Source: an uncultured Propionibacteriaceae bacterium | Lineage (GTDB): Bacteria; Actinomycetota; Actinomycetes; Propionibacteriales; Propionibacteriaceae | Direction of reading: 5' to 3' | Length of the DNA stretch: 11,987 bases | NCBI GenBank assembly: GCA_937988865.1 | Contig: CALKHV010000166.1 | Coordinates: 1 to 11,987, forward strand | In this document: positions 1-5,882 of the stretch, one piece after another | Numbering within the stretch: the stretch's first letter is position 1 | How the letters are laid out: the number at the start of each line of letters is the position of its first letter | Notes under the pieces: model-generated | The model's database searches: none | The model's input: the letters and a program-made list of their open reading frames with translations, nothing else | Told to the model about the DNA's origin: nothing | Program-made: the position numbers and the translations under genes

Positions 1-126
1 CGACGTACCGGCCGGGGGGTGTTTCCTTGAGGACGCAAGGTTCCGTGCCTGAAGGGCGCGTCCGGCCACGGCGTGTTTCCCTGAGGACGCAAGGGTTCCG
101 CCCCGAAGCAGGCGTCCAGACCACCG
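1..126. repeat. Imperfect 54-bp tandem repeat array, truncated at the left edge
   Basis: Two adjacent units start with GTGTTTCC at 19 and 73, a period of exactly 54 bp. The first 22 bases match at 21 positions; the later part diverges. Each unit carries GGACGC (31-36; 85-90) and its reverse complement GCGTCC (58-63; 112-117), always 21 nt apart. All 12 arm bases are identical between units, while 9 of the 21 bases between the arms differ. This pattern suggests a selected hairpin. Bases 1-18 resemble the end of a preceding unit (shared CCGGCC just before the next GTGTTTCC), so the array probably continues leftwards. It lies just 3' of the minus-strand menF gene. No coding frame is credible here. 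Function unknown: an RNA element, a terminator-like structure or an intergenic repeat family are all possible. Confidence 0.6.
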
Positions 127-155
127 GGACGCCCCGGAGGACCCTTCAGAGGGTC
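124..155 (-). terminator. Two short hairpins at the 3' end of menF, possible weak terminator
   Basis: GACCCT (140-145) pairs perfectly with AGGGTC (150-155) around a 4-nt loop; on the minus strand this hairpin carries the menF stop codon (146-148) in its loop. Immediately downstream on that strand, CCGGG/CCCGG (137-133 with 128-124) forms a 5-bp stem with a 4-nt loop. Neither is followed by a T-tract, so this is not a canonical intrinsic terminator. Actinobacterial terminators often lack the T-tract, so a role in ending the menF transcript is possible but unproven. Confidence 0.3.
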
Positions 156-1399
156 AGAGCGTCCCGCATCGGGATGAACTTCGCCACCGTCTCTGCCAGT
201 TCCTCCTCGGGTACCGAGTCGGCGACCACGCCACAGCCCGCGAAGAGCCGGATGTCGTTCGGGGACGCAGGGTCGATGTACCCGCACCTCAGCGCGATCG
301 CCCACTCACCGTCACCCTGCGCGTCGATCCAACCGACAGGGCCTGCGTAGCGTCCGCGGTCGAGACGCTCGATCTCGGTGATGACCTGGCGCGCGACGTG
401 CGTCGGCGTCCCGCAGACGGCCGCGCTCGGGTGCAGGGCTGCAGCCAGCGCCAGCGAGGTGTGGCCGGAGTCGGTCACCCCGGTGATGTCGGTGGCGAGG
501 TGCATGACGTTCGGCAGCCGCAACACGTAAGGAGACTCGGGCACGTGGACGCCCGAGCAGAAGGGCCCCAGCGCCTCCGCGACGGACGCCACGGCGAACT
601 CGTGCTCGGAGACGTCCTTGTTCGAGCTCGTCAGGGCAGTCGCGAGGCGTGCGGTGTCCTCGGCGTCCCCCGACGATCGGCGGATCGTCCCGGCGAGGAC
701 GCGCGACAACGCGAGCTTCCCGGTGCGGCGCACCAGCATCTCGGGAGTCGCGCCGACGAGCCCGTCGACGAGGTAGGTCCAGCAGTCTCCGTAGGTCGTG
801 ACCAGTCGGTCGACCAGCCACCGCGCATCCAGGGGTTCAAGTGCGGACGCCACCAGATCGCGGGCCAGGACGACCTTGTCGGCCTCGCCGGCCCGAATCC
901 GGGACACGACGTCAGCGACCACGCCCTCCCACGCAGGTCCGGTCAACGCACCGTCCGCCCAGGCCACCTCGGTCGGACGCGCGGGCGGCGCCTCGATGGG
1001 GGGCACTTCGTCGGGGAAGTTGTCATCCCGGCACAGGCGGGTGACCCAGGAGGTGGAGCCCCGGCGTCCGATGATGACGGCGGGAACGATCAGCACCGAC
1101 GCCTGCGCCGAATGGTCCGGGTCGAAAGCGAACGACCCGAAAGCCAGGGGACCGGTTCCCGACATGCCGGGGAACTCGGTCTCCTTGTCGATCTCGGCGA
1201 CGAATTCCGACCACCAGATGTCGGCAGCGTCCAGTGAGTCGGTCTCGAACCGGGCCACCTCGCCGATACCCACCACCCCGTCACCGCGGCGGAGGAAAGC
1301 CGTGCCGCCTCTCGGGGGTAGGTACCGCTCCAGCGGACCGGGATCGGTGATCGCGACGGTCCGCGCCCTCAGGCGCGGCAATCTCGGTGACGGGTGCAC
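146..1399 (-). CDS. menF: Isochorismate synthase (MenF/EntC family), menaquinone pathway
   Basis: Converts chorismate to isochorismate, the entry step of the classical menaquinone pathway; cytoplasmic and Mg-dependent. The 417-residue product has the chorismate-binding fold over roughly residues 155-412. Visible family motifs are KVVLAR (175-180, with the Lys equivalent to the MenF general base), GATPEML (216-222, with the Glu equivalent to the general acid), LAGTIRR (235-241), SEHEFAV (264-270), LPNVMHLATDITG (295-307), LHPSAAVCGTP (322-332), RYAGPVGWIDAQGDGEWA (350-367) and the C-terminal GCGVVADSVPEEE. The GPVGW block and overall length favour isochorismate synthase over anthranilate or aminodeoxychorismate synthase. 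A siderophore (EntC/DhbC) role is formally possible, but the neighbours argue for menaquinone: a MenJ-like reductase lies divergently upstream, followed by complex I. The start is GTG at 1399. It has no Shine-Dalgarno sequence, and a -10-like hexamer lies 6 nt upstream, suggesting a leaderless mRNA. The HPS in place of the common HPT is conservative. Confidence 0.93.
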   Translation of the reverse strand: MHPSPRLPRLRARTVAITDPGPLERYLPPRGGTAFLRRGDGVVGIGEVARFETDSLDAADIWWSEFVAEIDKETEFPGMSGTGPLAFGSFAFDPDHSAQASVLIVPAVIIGRRGSTSWVTRLCRDDNFPDEVPPIEAPPARPTEVAWADGALTGPAWEGVVADVVSRIRAGEADKVVLARDLVASALEPLDARWLVDRLVTTYGDCWTYLVDGLVGATPEMLVRRTGKLALSRVLAGTIRRSSGDAEDTARLATALTSSNKDVSEHEFAVASVAEALGPFCSGVHVPESPYVLRLPNVMHLATDITGVTDSGHTSLALAAALHPSAAVCGTPTHVARQVITEIERLDRGRYAGPVGWIDAQGDGEWAIALRCGYIDPASPNDIRLFAGCGVVADSVPEEELAETVAKFIPMRDALTL

Positions 1400-1411
1400 C
1401 CCGGCATGCTA
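1400..1411 (-). promoter_or_regulatory. Probable leaderless promoter of menF (-10 TAGCAT)
   Basis: On the minus strand TAGCAT (1411-1406), fitting the actinobacterial TANNNT -10 consensus, is separated by six bases from the GTG start codon at 1399. That is the spacing expected when transcription starts on the first base of the start codon. No Shine-Dalgarno sequence is present, which agrees with a leaderless transcript. No good -35 hexamer is seen. The promoter assignment is inference from spacing. Confidence 0.45.
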
Positions 1412-1428
1412 TCCGTAGCGGGCCCGCG

Positions 1429-1459
1429 TTGGTCGGACGGATCAGCTTGGGGCTAGAGT
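1429..1459 (+). promoter_or_regulatory. Candidate promoter for menJ and possibly the nuo operon
   Basis: TAGAGT (1454-1459) fits the TANNNT -10 pattern. A weak -35-like TTGGTC lies at 1429-1434, with a 19-bp spacer that is longer than ideal. Transcription would start near 1466, giving a leader of about 47 nt before the ATG at 1513. The site lies in the 113-bp region shared with the divergent menF promoter. No better promoter is seen between here and nuoA, so nuo may be read at least partly from this point. Confidence 0.3.
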
Positions 1460-1463
1460 CGGG

Positions 1464-1499
1464 CTCGTCAGAGGGCGGTTGGTCCTCGTACCCGACGAG
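1464..1499 (+). promoter_or_regulatory. Inverted repeat in the menJ leader next to the ribosome binding site
   Basis: CTCGTC (1464-1469) is the exact reverse complement of GACGAG (1494-1499). The right arm overlaps the first bases of the menJ Shine-Dalgarno AGAGGA (1498-1503). A competing pairing, GTCGGG (1458-1463) with CCCGAC (1491-1496), shares the same right-arm bases. This could be a weak translational switch, or an operator in the divergent promoter region. The 24-nt loop makes it modest evidence. Confidence 0.25.
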
Positions 1500-1512
1500 A
1501 GGAACGTCCGAC

Positions 1513-2820
1513 ATGTCGCAGGCCGGAGCCGGGATCACGGAGGCCGCAGGGGATGCCGCCGGGAACCAGGACGCCGACGTCATCGTCGTCGGTGCAGGTC
1601 CTGGGGGCTCGACCGCAGCCACCCATCTCGCCCGCCGTGGCCTCGACGTGCTGCTCCTCGAGAAGGCTGAATTCCCCCGCGAGAAGGTCTGCGGCGACGG
1701 CCTCACACCCCGCGCGACGAGGCAGCTGATCCGCCTCGGGATCGACACGTCCGAGAAGAACGGGTGGCTCCACAACAAGGGTCTGCGCATCTACGGCGGA
1801 CGCATCGAGCCCTTCCAGATGCCCTGGCCAGAGCTCGCCGACTTCCCCAACTACGGACTCGTGCGTCCGAGGGCTGATTTCGACAACCTCCTGGCGAACC
1901 ATGCGGTCGCCAACGGCGCCCGACTCGTGACGTCGGCCAACGTCACGACCCCCGTCATCGATGAGCGAACCGATCGCATCGTGGGCGTCACGACCAAGGA
2001 CGGACGCACGTTCCGCGCGCCGATGGTCGTCGCCGCTGACGGCAACTCGAGCCGCCTCTCGGTCGCGATGGGCCTGATCAAGCGCGACGATCGTCCGATG
2101 GGCGTCGCGGTGCGCACCTACTACCGCAGCCCGCGCCACGACGACGACTGGCTCGAGAGCTGGCTCGAACTCTGGGACGGCGTCCCCGGCAAGTCGAACC
2201 TCCTGCCCGGTTACGGGTGGATCTTCGGCATGGGCGACGGCACGTGCAACGTGGGTCTCGGCATGCTCAACACCTCGTCGAGCTTCGGCAAGACCGACTA
2301 CAAGGACCTCCTCAAGCGCTGGCTCGACCACACGCCCGAGGAGTGGGGCTTCCGCGACGAGAACCGCACCATGGAGGTGCGTGGCGCCGCGCTGCCCATG
2401 GCCTTCAACCGCCAGCCCGCCTACACGCGCGGTCTGGTGCTGATCGGGGACGCGGCCGGCATGGTCAACCCGTTCAACGGCGAGGGCATCGCCTACGCCA
2501 TGGAGTCGGGCGAGCTCGCTGCGGACGCCATCGCCGAGGCCCACTACCGAGGTGTCGGGACGTCCGGGGCCGAGAAGGCACTCGACCACTACCCGGTCGC
2601 CCTGAAGAACGCCTTCGGCGGGTACTACCGCCTGGGAACCATCTTCGTGAAGCTCATCGGCGACCCGCGCATCATGCACCTCGCCACAACGTACGGGCTT
2701 CCCCGCAAGACCCTGATGCGCTTCGTGCACAAGCTGCTGGCGAACCTGACCGACGAGTCGGACGGTGATGCGTACGACCGCATCATCAACACGCTGACCA
2801 GAATTGCCCCATCGGCATGA
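1513..2820 (+). CDS. menJ: Geranylgeranyl reductase family FAD oxidoreductase, probable menaquinone reductase MenJ
   Basis: A 435-residue flavoprotein of the geranylgeranyl reductase family. Its likely role is hydrogenation of one double bond in the isoprenoid tail of menaquinone, as MenJ does in mycobacteria. Visible motifs are the Rossmann FAD-binding GAGPGG (27-32) with the ribose-binding Glu at 50, KVCGDGLTPR (58-67) typical of this family, VVAADGNSS (172-180), and GDAAGMVNPFNGEGI (312-326), which contacts FAD. No transmembrane helix is evident; peripheral membrane association is expected. The ATG at 1513 is chosen because AGAGGA (1498-1503) precedes it by 9 nt and the Rossmann motif follows soon after; the longer in-frame start at 1387 would overlap divergent menF. 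The stop overlaps the ATG of a possible small ORF (ATGA, 2817-2820), and nuoA begins 94 bp downstream, so it probably heads the nuo transcript. Substrate specificity (menaquinone rather than geranylgeranyl diphosphate or archaeal-type lipids) is inferred from family and context. Confidence 0.88.
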   Translation: MSQAGAGITEAAGDAAGNQDADVIVVGAGPGGSTAATHLARRGLDVLLLEKAEFPREKVCGDGLTPRATRQLIRLGIDTSEKNGWLHNKGLRIYGGRIEPFQMPWPELADFPNYGLVRPRADFDNLLANHAVANGARLVTSANVTTPVIDERTDRIVGVTTKDGRTFRAPMVVAADGNSSRLSVAMGLIKRDDRPMGVAVRTYYRSPRHDDDWLESWLELWDGVPGKSNLLPGYGWIFGMGDGTCNVGLGMLNTSSSFGKTDYKDLLKRWLDHTPEEWGFRDENRTMEVRGAALPMAFNRQPAYTRGLVLIGDAAGMVNPFNGEGIAYAMESGELAADAIAEAHYRGVGTSGAEKALDHYPVALKNAFGGYYRLGTIFVKLIGDPRIMHLATTYGLPRKTLMRFVHKLLANLTDESDGDAYDRIINTLTRIAPSA

Positions 2821-2921
2821 ACGACGCCCTGTCAGGCGGAAGAATGAGTCTCGGCATGACCGGCCTGCTCACGTGGCAGGCCGGGGCCACCAAGTGGAAG
2901 GGTTGCGAGTCGGCATGAACG
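2812..2921 (+). repeat. Three copies of a 12-bp motif TCGGCATGAMCG across the menJ-nuoA junction
   Basis: TCGGCATGAACG occurs at 2812-2823, where it contains the menJ stop, and again at 2910-2921, where it contains the nuoA start. A one-mismatch copy, TCGGCATGACCG, lies at 2851-2862. The outer two copies are identical and are placed so that ATGA overlaps a stop and a start. They could be remnants of a local duplication, a protein-binding site, or chance within a coding-like context. Confidence 0.4.
2817..2918 (+). CDS. Possible 33-residue small protein or leader peptide between menJ and nuoA
   Basis: An ATG at 2817 overlaps the menJ stop as ATGA. The reading frame runs 33 codons to a TGA (2916-2918) that overlaps the nuoA start, again as ATGA. 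It therefore fills the menJ-nuoA gap exactly, with the same overlap style as the rest of the operon. The product begins MNDALSGGRM and ends GCESA; it is small and basic in its second half, contains two Trp and one Cys, and has no recognisable domain and no convincing membrane helix. A second in-frame ATG at 2844 follows AGGCGGA (2834-2840) by only 3 nt. The nuoA Shine-Dalgarno (GGAAGGG, 2896-2902) lies inside it, so translating it could couple menJ and nuoA. It may instead be a chance open frame in a 5' untranslated region: it is short, and the repeated 12-mer fixes both of its ends. Confidence 0.35.
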   Translation: MNDALSGGRMSLGMTGLLTWQAGATKWKGCESA

Positions 2922-3274
2922 CCTACATCCCCATCATCGTGATGCTGGTCCTCGCCGCAGCATTCGTGCTGGTCACGATCGGTTTGAACATCGTCGTCAA
3001 CCCGAAGCGGGCGAACCGGACGAAGTACCAGACCTACGAGTGCGGCATCGACGCGACGCCCCAACCCGTCGGTGGCGGCAAGTTCCCGGTCAAGTACTAC
3101 GTGATCGCGATGCTCTACATCATCTTCGACATCGAAATCGTGTTCCTCTACCCGTGGGCGGTGAGCTTCGACAAGCTCGGCGTCTTCGCGGTGGTCGAGA
3201 TGATGCTCTTCATCGTCACGGTGTTCGTTGCCTACATCTACGTCTACCGCCGCGGCGGCCTGGACTGGGAATGA
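2915..3274 (+). CDS. nuoA: NADH-quinone oxidoreductase subunit A
   Basis: Small membrane subunit of complex I (119 residues), located at the junction of the membrane and peripheral arms near the quinone chamber. Three transmembrane helices are visible at about 5-28, 61-80 and 90-110. Between the first two lies the conserved loop with YECG (41-44), whose Cys is the one known from mitochondrial ND3 to become exposed or buried with enzyme state. FDIE (71-74) in helix 2 carries the conserved acidic residues. The start chosen is ATG at 2915, immediately before the first hydrophobic helix and 12 nt after GGAAGGG (2896-2902), a somewhat long spacing. The same frame is open upstream to 2804, but that part reads as Arg/His-rich non-membrane sequence overlapping menJ. 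A 21-bp gap separates it from nuoB, the only non-overlapping nuo junction here. Confidence 0.96.
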   Translation: MNAYIPIIVMLVLAAAFVLVTIGLNIVVNPKRANRTKYQTYECGIDATPQPVGGGKFPVKYYVIAMLYIIFDIEIVFLYPWAVSFDKLGVFAVVEMMLFIVTVFVAYIYVYRRGGLDWE

Positions 3275-3295
3275 CCCAGGGATTCGAGGAGACAC

Positions 3296-3847
3296 ATGAT
3301 CGACGATGAATATGACGGCGGCGTCCTGCTGACGACCGCGGAAGCGCTCGTCGGGTGGCTGAGGAAGACTTCGTTCTTCCCGCTCACGATGGGCCTGGCC
3401 TGCTGCGCCATCGAGATGATCAGTTACGGCGGCCCGCGTGCGGACGCGTCGCGCTGGGGCCATGAGGCCTTCCGCGCCTCGCCGCGCCAGGCCGACCTGA
3501 TGATCGTGTCGGGCCGCGTGAGCCAGAAGATGGCACCGATCATCCGCCAGCTCTACGACCAGATGCCCAACCCCAAGTGGGTCATCTCGATGGGTGCCTG
3601 CGCCTCCTCGGGAGGCATGTTCAACAACTACGCCATCGTGCAGGGCTGCGACCACATCGTGCCCATCGACTACTACATCCCCGGGTGCCCGCCGAACCCC
3701 GACCAGCTCATCGACGCCGTGTACAAGTTGCGCCGCGACATCCAGCACTGGCCGCTGGGCGCCAACATGACTCACAAGATCGAGGTGGACGAGCAGGCGG
3801 CGCTGGTCGCCCCGGCCACCATCGAGATGAAGGGCCTCATGCGATGA
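3296..3847 (+). CDS. nuoB: NADH-quinone oxidoreductase subunit B (cluster N2 subunit)
   Basis: Carries the terminal [4Fe-4S] cluster N2, which hands electrons to menaquinone at the NuoB-NuoD interface. The product has 183 residues. The N2 ligands are visible as the tandem Cys36-Cys37 (LACCAIE), Cys102 (GACASS) and Cys131 (PGCPPNP); the 65- and 29-residue spacings match those in E. coli NuoB. An extra Cys118 is not a cluster ligand. SYGGPRAD (43-50) and VSGRVSQKMAP (71-81) are further family blocks. GAGGAG (3286-3291) sits 4 nt before the ATG, supporting this start. The stop overlaps the nuoC start as ATGA, implying translational coupling. Confidence 0.97.
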   Translation: MIDDEYDGGVLLTTAEALVGWLRKTSFFPLTMGLACCAIEMISYGGPRADASRWGHEAFRASPRQADLMIVSGRVSQKMAPIIRQLYDQMPNPKWVISMGACASSGGMFNNYAIVQGCDHIVPIDYYIPGCPPNPDQLIDAVYKLRRDIQHWPLGANMTHKIEVDEQAALVAPATIEMKGLMR

Positions 3848-4545
3848 GTGAGATCACCCCGGCAGCTGACGGCGGCGAGCTCGTCGAGACCGTCGCACCC
3901 CTCCCGCCGTCCCCGGTGCTGCGACAGAAGTCAGGCATGTGGGCCGCAGGGCTCGAGGACACCTCCGGCTACTCGGGCCTCCAGCGGACGATCGAGATGC
4001 CCGGCACGACCGCGCGTCCCTACGGTGGCTGGTTCGACGAGGTCGCAGACCGCATGGACGTGCTCGTCCCGGGCTTCGGGACGCGCGTCCTCGTCGATCG
4101 CGGCGAGATCACGTTCTACGTGCTTCCCGAACACCTGGTCGCCCTGTGCCAGGCACTTCGCGACGACGCCCACCTGCGCTTCGAGGTCTGCCTCTCGGTG
4201 TCCGGCGTCCACTACCCGGAGCAGGTCGGCGAGGAATTGCACGCCGTCTACCACCTGCTCTCGATGACGCACAACCGCCGGATCCGCCTCGAGGTGGTCG
4301 TGCCCGATGGGGACGCCCACATCCCCTCGATCGTCTCGGTGTACCCGATGGCCGACTTCCACGAGCGCGAGGCCTGGGACATGTTCGGCATGATCTTCGA
4401 CGGTCATCCTGCGCTCACGCGCATCCTGATGCCCGACGACTGGGTGGGCCACCCTCAGCGCAAGGACTATCCGTTGGGTGGCATCCCCGTGGAGTACAAG
4501 GGTGCGACCGTTCCGCCCCCCGACCAGCGGAGGAGCTACTCCTGA
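3844..4545 (+). CDS. nuoC: NADH-quinone oxidoreductase subunit C (30 kDa subunit)
   Basis: Structural subunit of the connecting module, packed against NuoD and NuoB; it has no cofactor. The product has 233 residues. The hallmark stretch is near the C terminus: EREAWDMFG (174-182), GHPALTRILMPDDW (187-200) and RKDYPLGGIPVEYKG (206-220). About 45-50 residues precede the conserved fold; this Pro/Ala-rich N-terminal extension is usual in actinobacterial NuoC. NuoC and NuoD are separate here, not fused as in E. coli. The ATG at 3844 overlaps the nuoB stop (ATGA). The frame is open further upstream to 3577, but that part lies wholly inside nuoB and shows no NuoC similarity. The stop shares one base with the nuoD start (TGATG). 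Confidence 0.96.
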   Translation: MSEITPAADGGELVETVAPLPPSPVLRQKSGMWAAGLEDTSGYSGLQRTIEMPGTTARPYGGWFDEVADRMDVLVPGFGTRVLVDRGEITFYVLPEHLVALCQALRDDAHLRFEVCLSVSGVHYPEQVGEELHAVYHLLSMTHNRRIRLEVVVPDGDAHIPSIVSVYPMADFHEREAWDMFGMIFDGHPALTRILMPDDWVGHPQRKDYPLGGIPVEYKGATVPPPDQRRSYS

Positions 4546-5882
4546 TGAAGCAAGAATTCTTCGACCCCGAGGACCTGATCTCGACCGGTGCCGCCGGGCG
4601 TCAGTACTTCTCCCAGGGCTCCGACTGGGACGACATCGCACTCGAGGCCGCCGAGCGGGGTGACGAGACGATCGTCGTCAACTTCGGCCCGCAGCACCCG
4701 TCGACCCACGGCGTGCTCCGCCTGATCCTCGAGCTCGACGGTGAGACCGTCGTGTCGCTGCGTCCCGCGATCGGCTTCCTGCACACCGGCATCGAGAAGA
4801 ACATGGAATACCGCACGTGGACGCAGGGTGTGGCGTTCGCCACCCGCGCGAACTACGTCGCGTCCATCTTCAACGAGGCCGCCTACTGTCTGGCCGTCGA
4901 GAAGTTGCTGGGCATCGAGGTGCCCGAACGGGCGAACATCATCCGCGTGATGATGATGGAGGCCAATCGCATCAACAGCCACCTCGTCGCAGCCGGCACC
5001 GGCGGCCTCGAACTCGGCGCCATGAGCGTGTTCATGGTCGCCATGCGTGAACGCGAGGTGTGTCTGGAGTTCTTCCAGGCCGTGTCGGGGCTGCGCATGA
5101 ACAACGCCTACATCCGTCCCGGGGGCGTCGCCGTCGACCTGCCCGCCGATGGACTCGACCGCCTGCGCGACCTCATCCGTCGCCTCGAGAAGAACTTGCC
5201 CGAACTCGCCCAGTTCGCCAACGAGAACCCGATCTTCAAGAGCCGCATGGAGGGCGTGGCCCACATGGACCTCGCGACCTGCATGGCCCTCGGCGTGACC
5301 GGCCCGCCGCTGCGTTCGACCGGCTACCCGTGGGACCTGCGCAAGGTGCAGCCCTACTGCGGCTACGAGACCTACGAGTTCGACGCCATCACCTGGGACA
5401 CCTGCGATGCCTATGGACGCTGGCGCATCCGCCTCGCCGAGATGGACGAGAGCGTCAAGATCCTCAAGCAGTGCCTCGAGCGCCTGGAGAAGACCCAGGG
5501 CCAGCCCGTGATGGTCGAGGACTCGAAGATCGCCTGGCCCGCGCAACTCGCGCTCGGGCCCGACGGCCAGGGCAACTCGAACGAGCACATCAAGCACATC
5601 ATGGGTGAGTCGATGGAGGCCCTGATCCATCACTTCAAGATCGTCACGGAAGGCTTCAAGGTGCCCGCCGGGCAGGTCTACGCCGCGGTCGAGAATCCGG
5701 CCGGCGAACTCGGTTGTCACGCCGTCTCCGACGGCGGGACGCGTCCCTATCGCGTGCACCTGCGCGACCCCGGCTTCAACCACATCCAGGCACTGCCGGC
5801 CCTGTGCGAAGGCGCACTCGTCTCTGACGTGGTGCCGGCGATCGCGTCCATCGACCCCGTCATGGGAGGTGTTGACCGATGA
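4545..5882 (+). CDS. nuoD: NADH-quinone oxidoreductase subunit D (49 kDa subunit)
   Basis: Forms the quinone-reducing cavity together with NuoB; descended from the large subunit of NiFe hydrogenases. The product has 445 residues. FGPQHPSTHGVLRL (47-60) holds His55, and Tyr104 follows 49 residues later; these match the quinone-headgroup His38/Tyr87 pair of Thermus Nqo4. LHTGIEKNMEYR (79-90) is the 49 kDa subunit signature, and the C terminus ends in the expected DPVMGGVDR. About 40 residues precede the conserved core, as usual in actinobacteria. GGAGGAG (4529-4535) lies 9 nt before the ATG at 4545, a strong ribosome binding site that fixes this start even though the frame is open to 3939 inside nuoC. 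The end overlaps nuoE as ATGA. Confidence 0.97.
   Translation: MKQEFFDPEDLISTGAAGRQYFSQGSDWDDIALEAAERGDETIVVNFGPQHPSTHGVLRLILELDGETVVSLRPAIGFLHTGIEKNMEYRTWTQGVAFATRANYVASIFNEAAYCLAVEKLLGIEVPERANIIRVMMMEANRINSHLVAAGTGGLELGAMSVFMVAMREREVCLEFFQAVSGLRMNNAYIRPGGVAVDLPADGLDRLRDLIRRLEKNLPELAQFANENPIFKSRMEGVAHMDLATCMALGVTGPPLRSTGYPWDLRKVQPYCGYETYEFDAITWDTCDAYGRWRIRLAEMDESVKILKQCLERLEKTQGQPVMVEDSKIAWPAQLALGPDGQGNSNEHIKHIMGESMEALIHHFKIVTEGFKVPAGQVYAAVENPAGELGCHAVSDGGTRPYRVHLRDPGFNHIQALPALCEGALVSDVVPAIASIDPVMGGVDR

Noticed and set aside
1..126. CRISPR array
   Set aside because: The units are contiguous imperfect 54-bp repeats without unique spacers, and no cas genes are present.
1..350. Open frame 27-350 on the plus strand through the repeat region
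   Set aside because: It runs antisense into the conserved C terminus of menF and contains repeat-encoded Arg-rich sequence with no domain.
1387..1512. N-terminal extension of menJ from an upstream in-frame ATG
   Set aside because: It would overlap the 5' end of divergent menF and cover the promoter region. The ATG at 1513 has a proper ribosome binding site and is followed by the FAD motif at the usual distance.
2804..2914. Longer NuoA starting inside menJ
   Set aside because: The added residues are Arg/His-rich and unlike NuoA, whose first helix begins right after the ATG at 2915.
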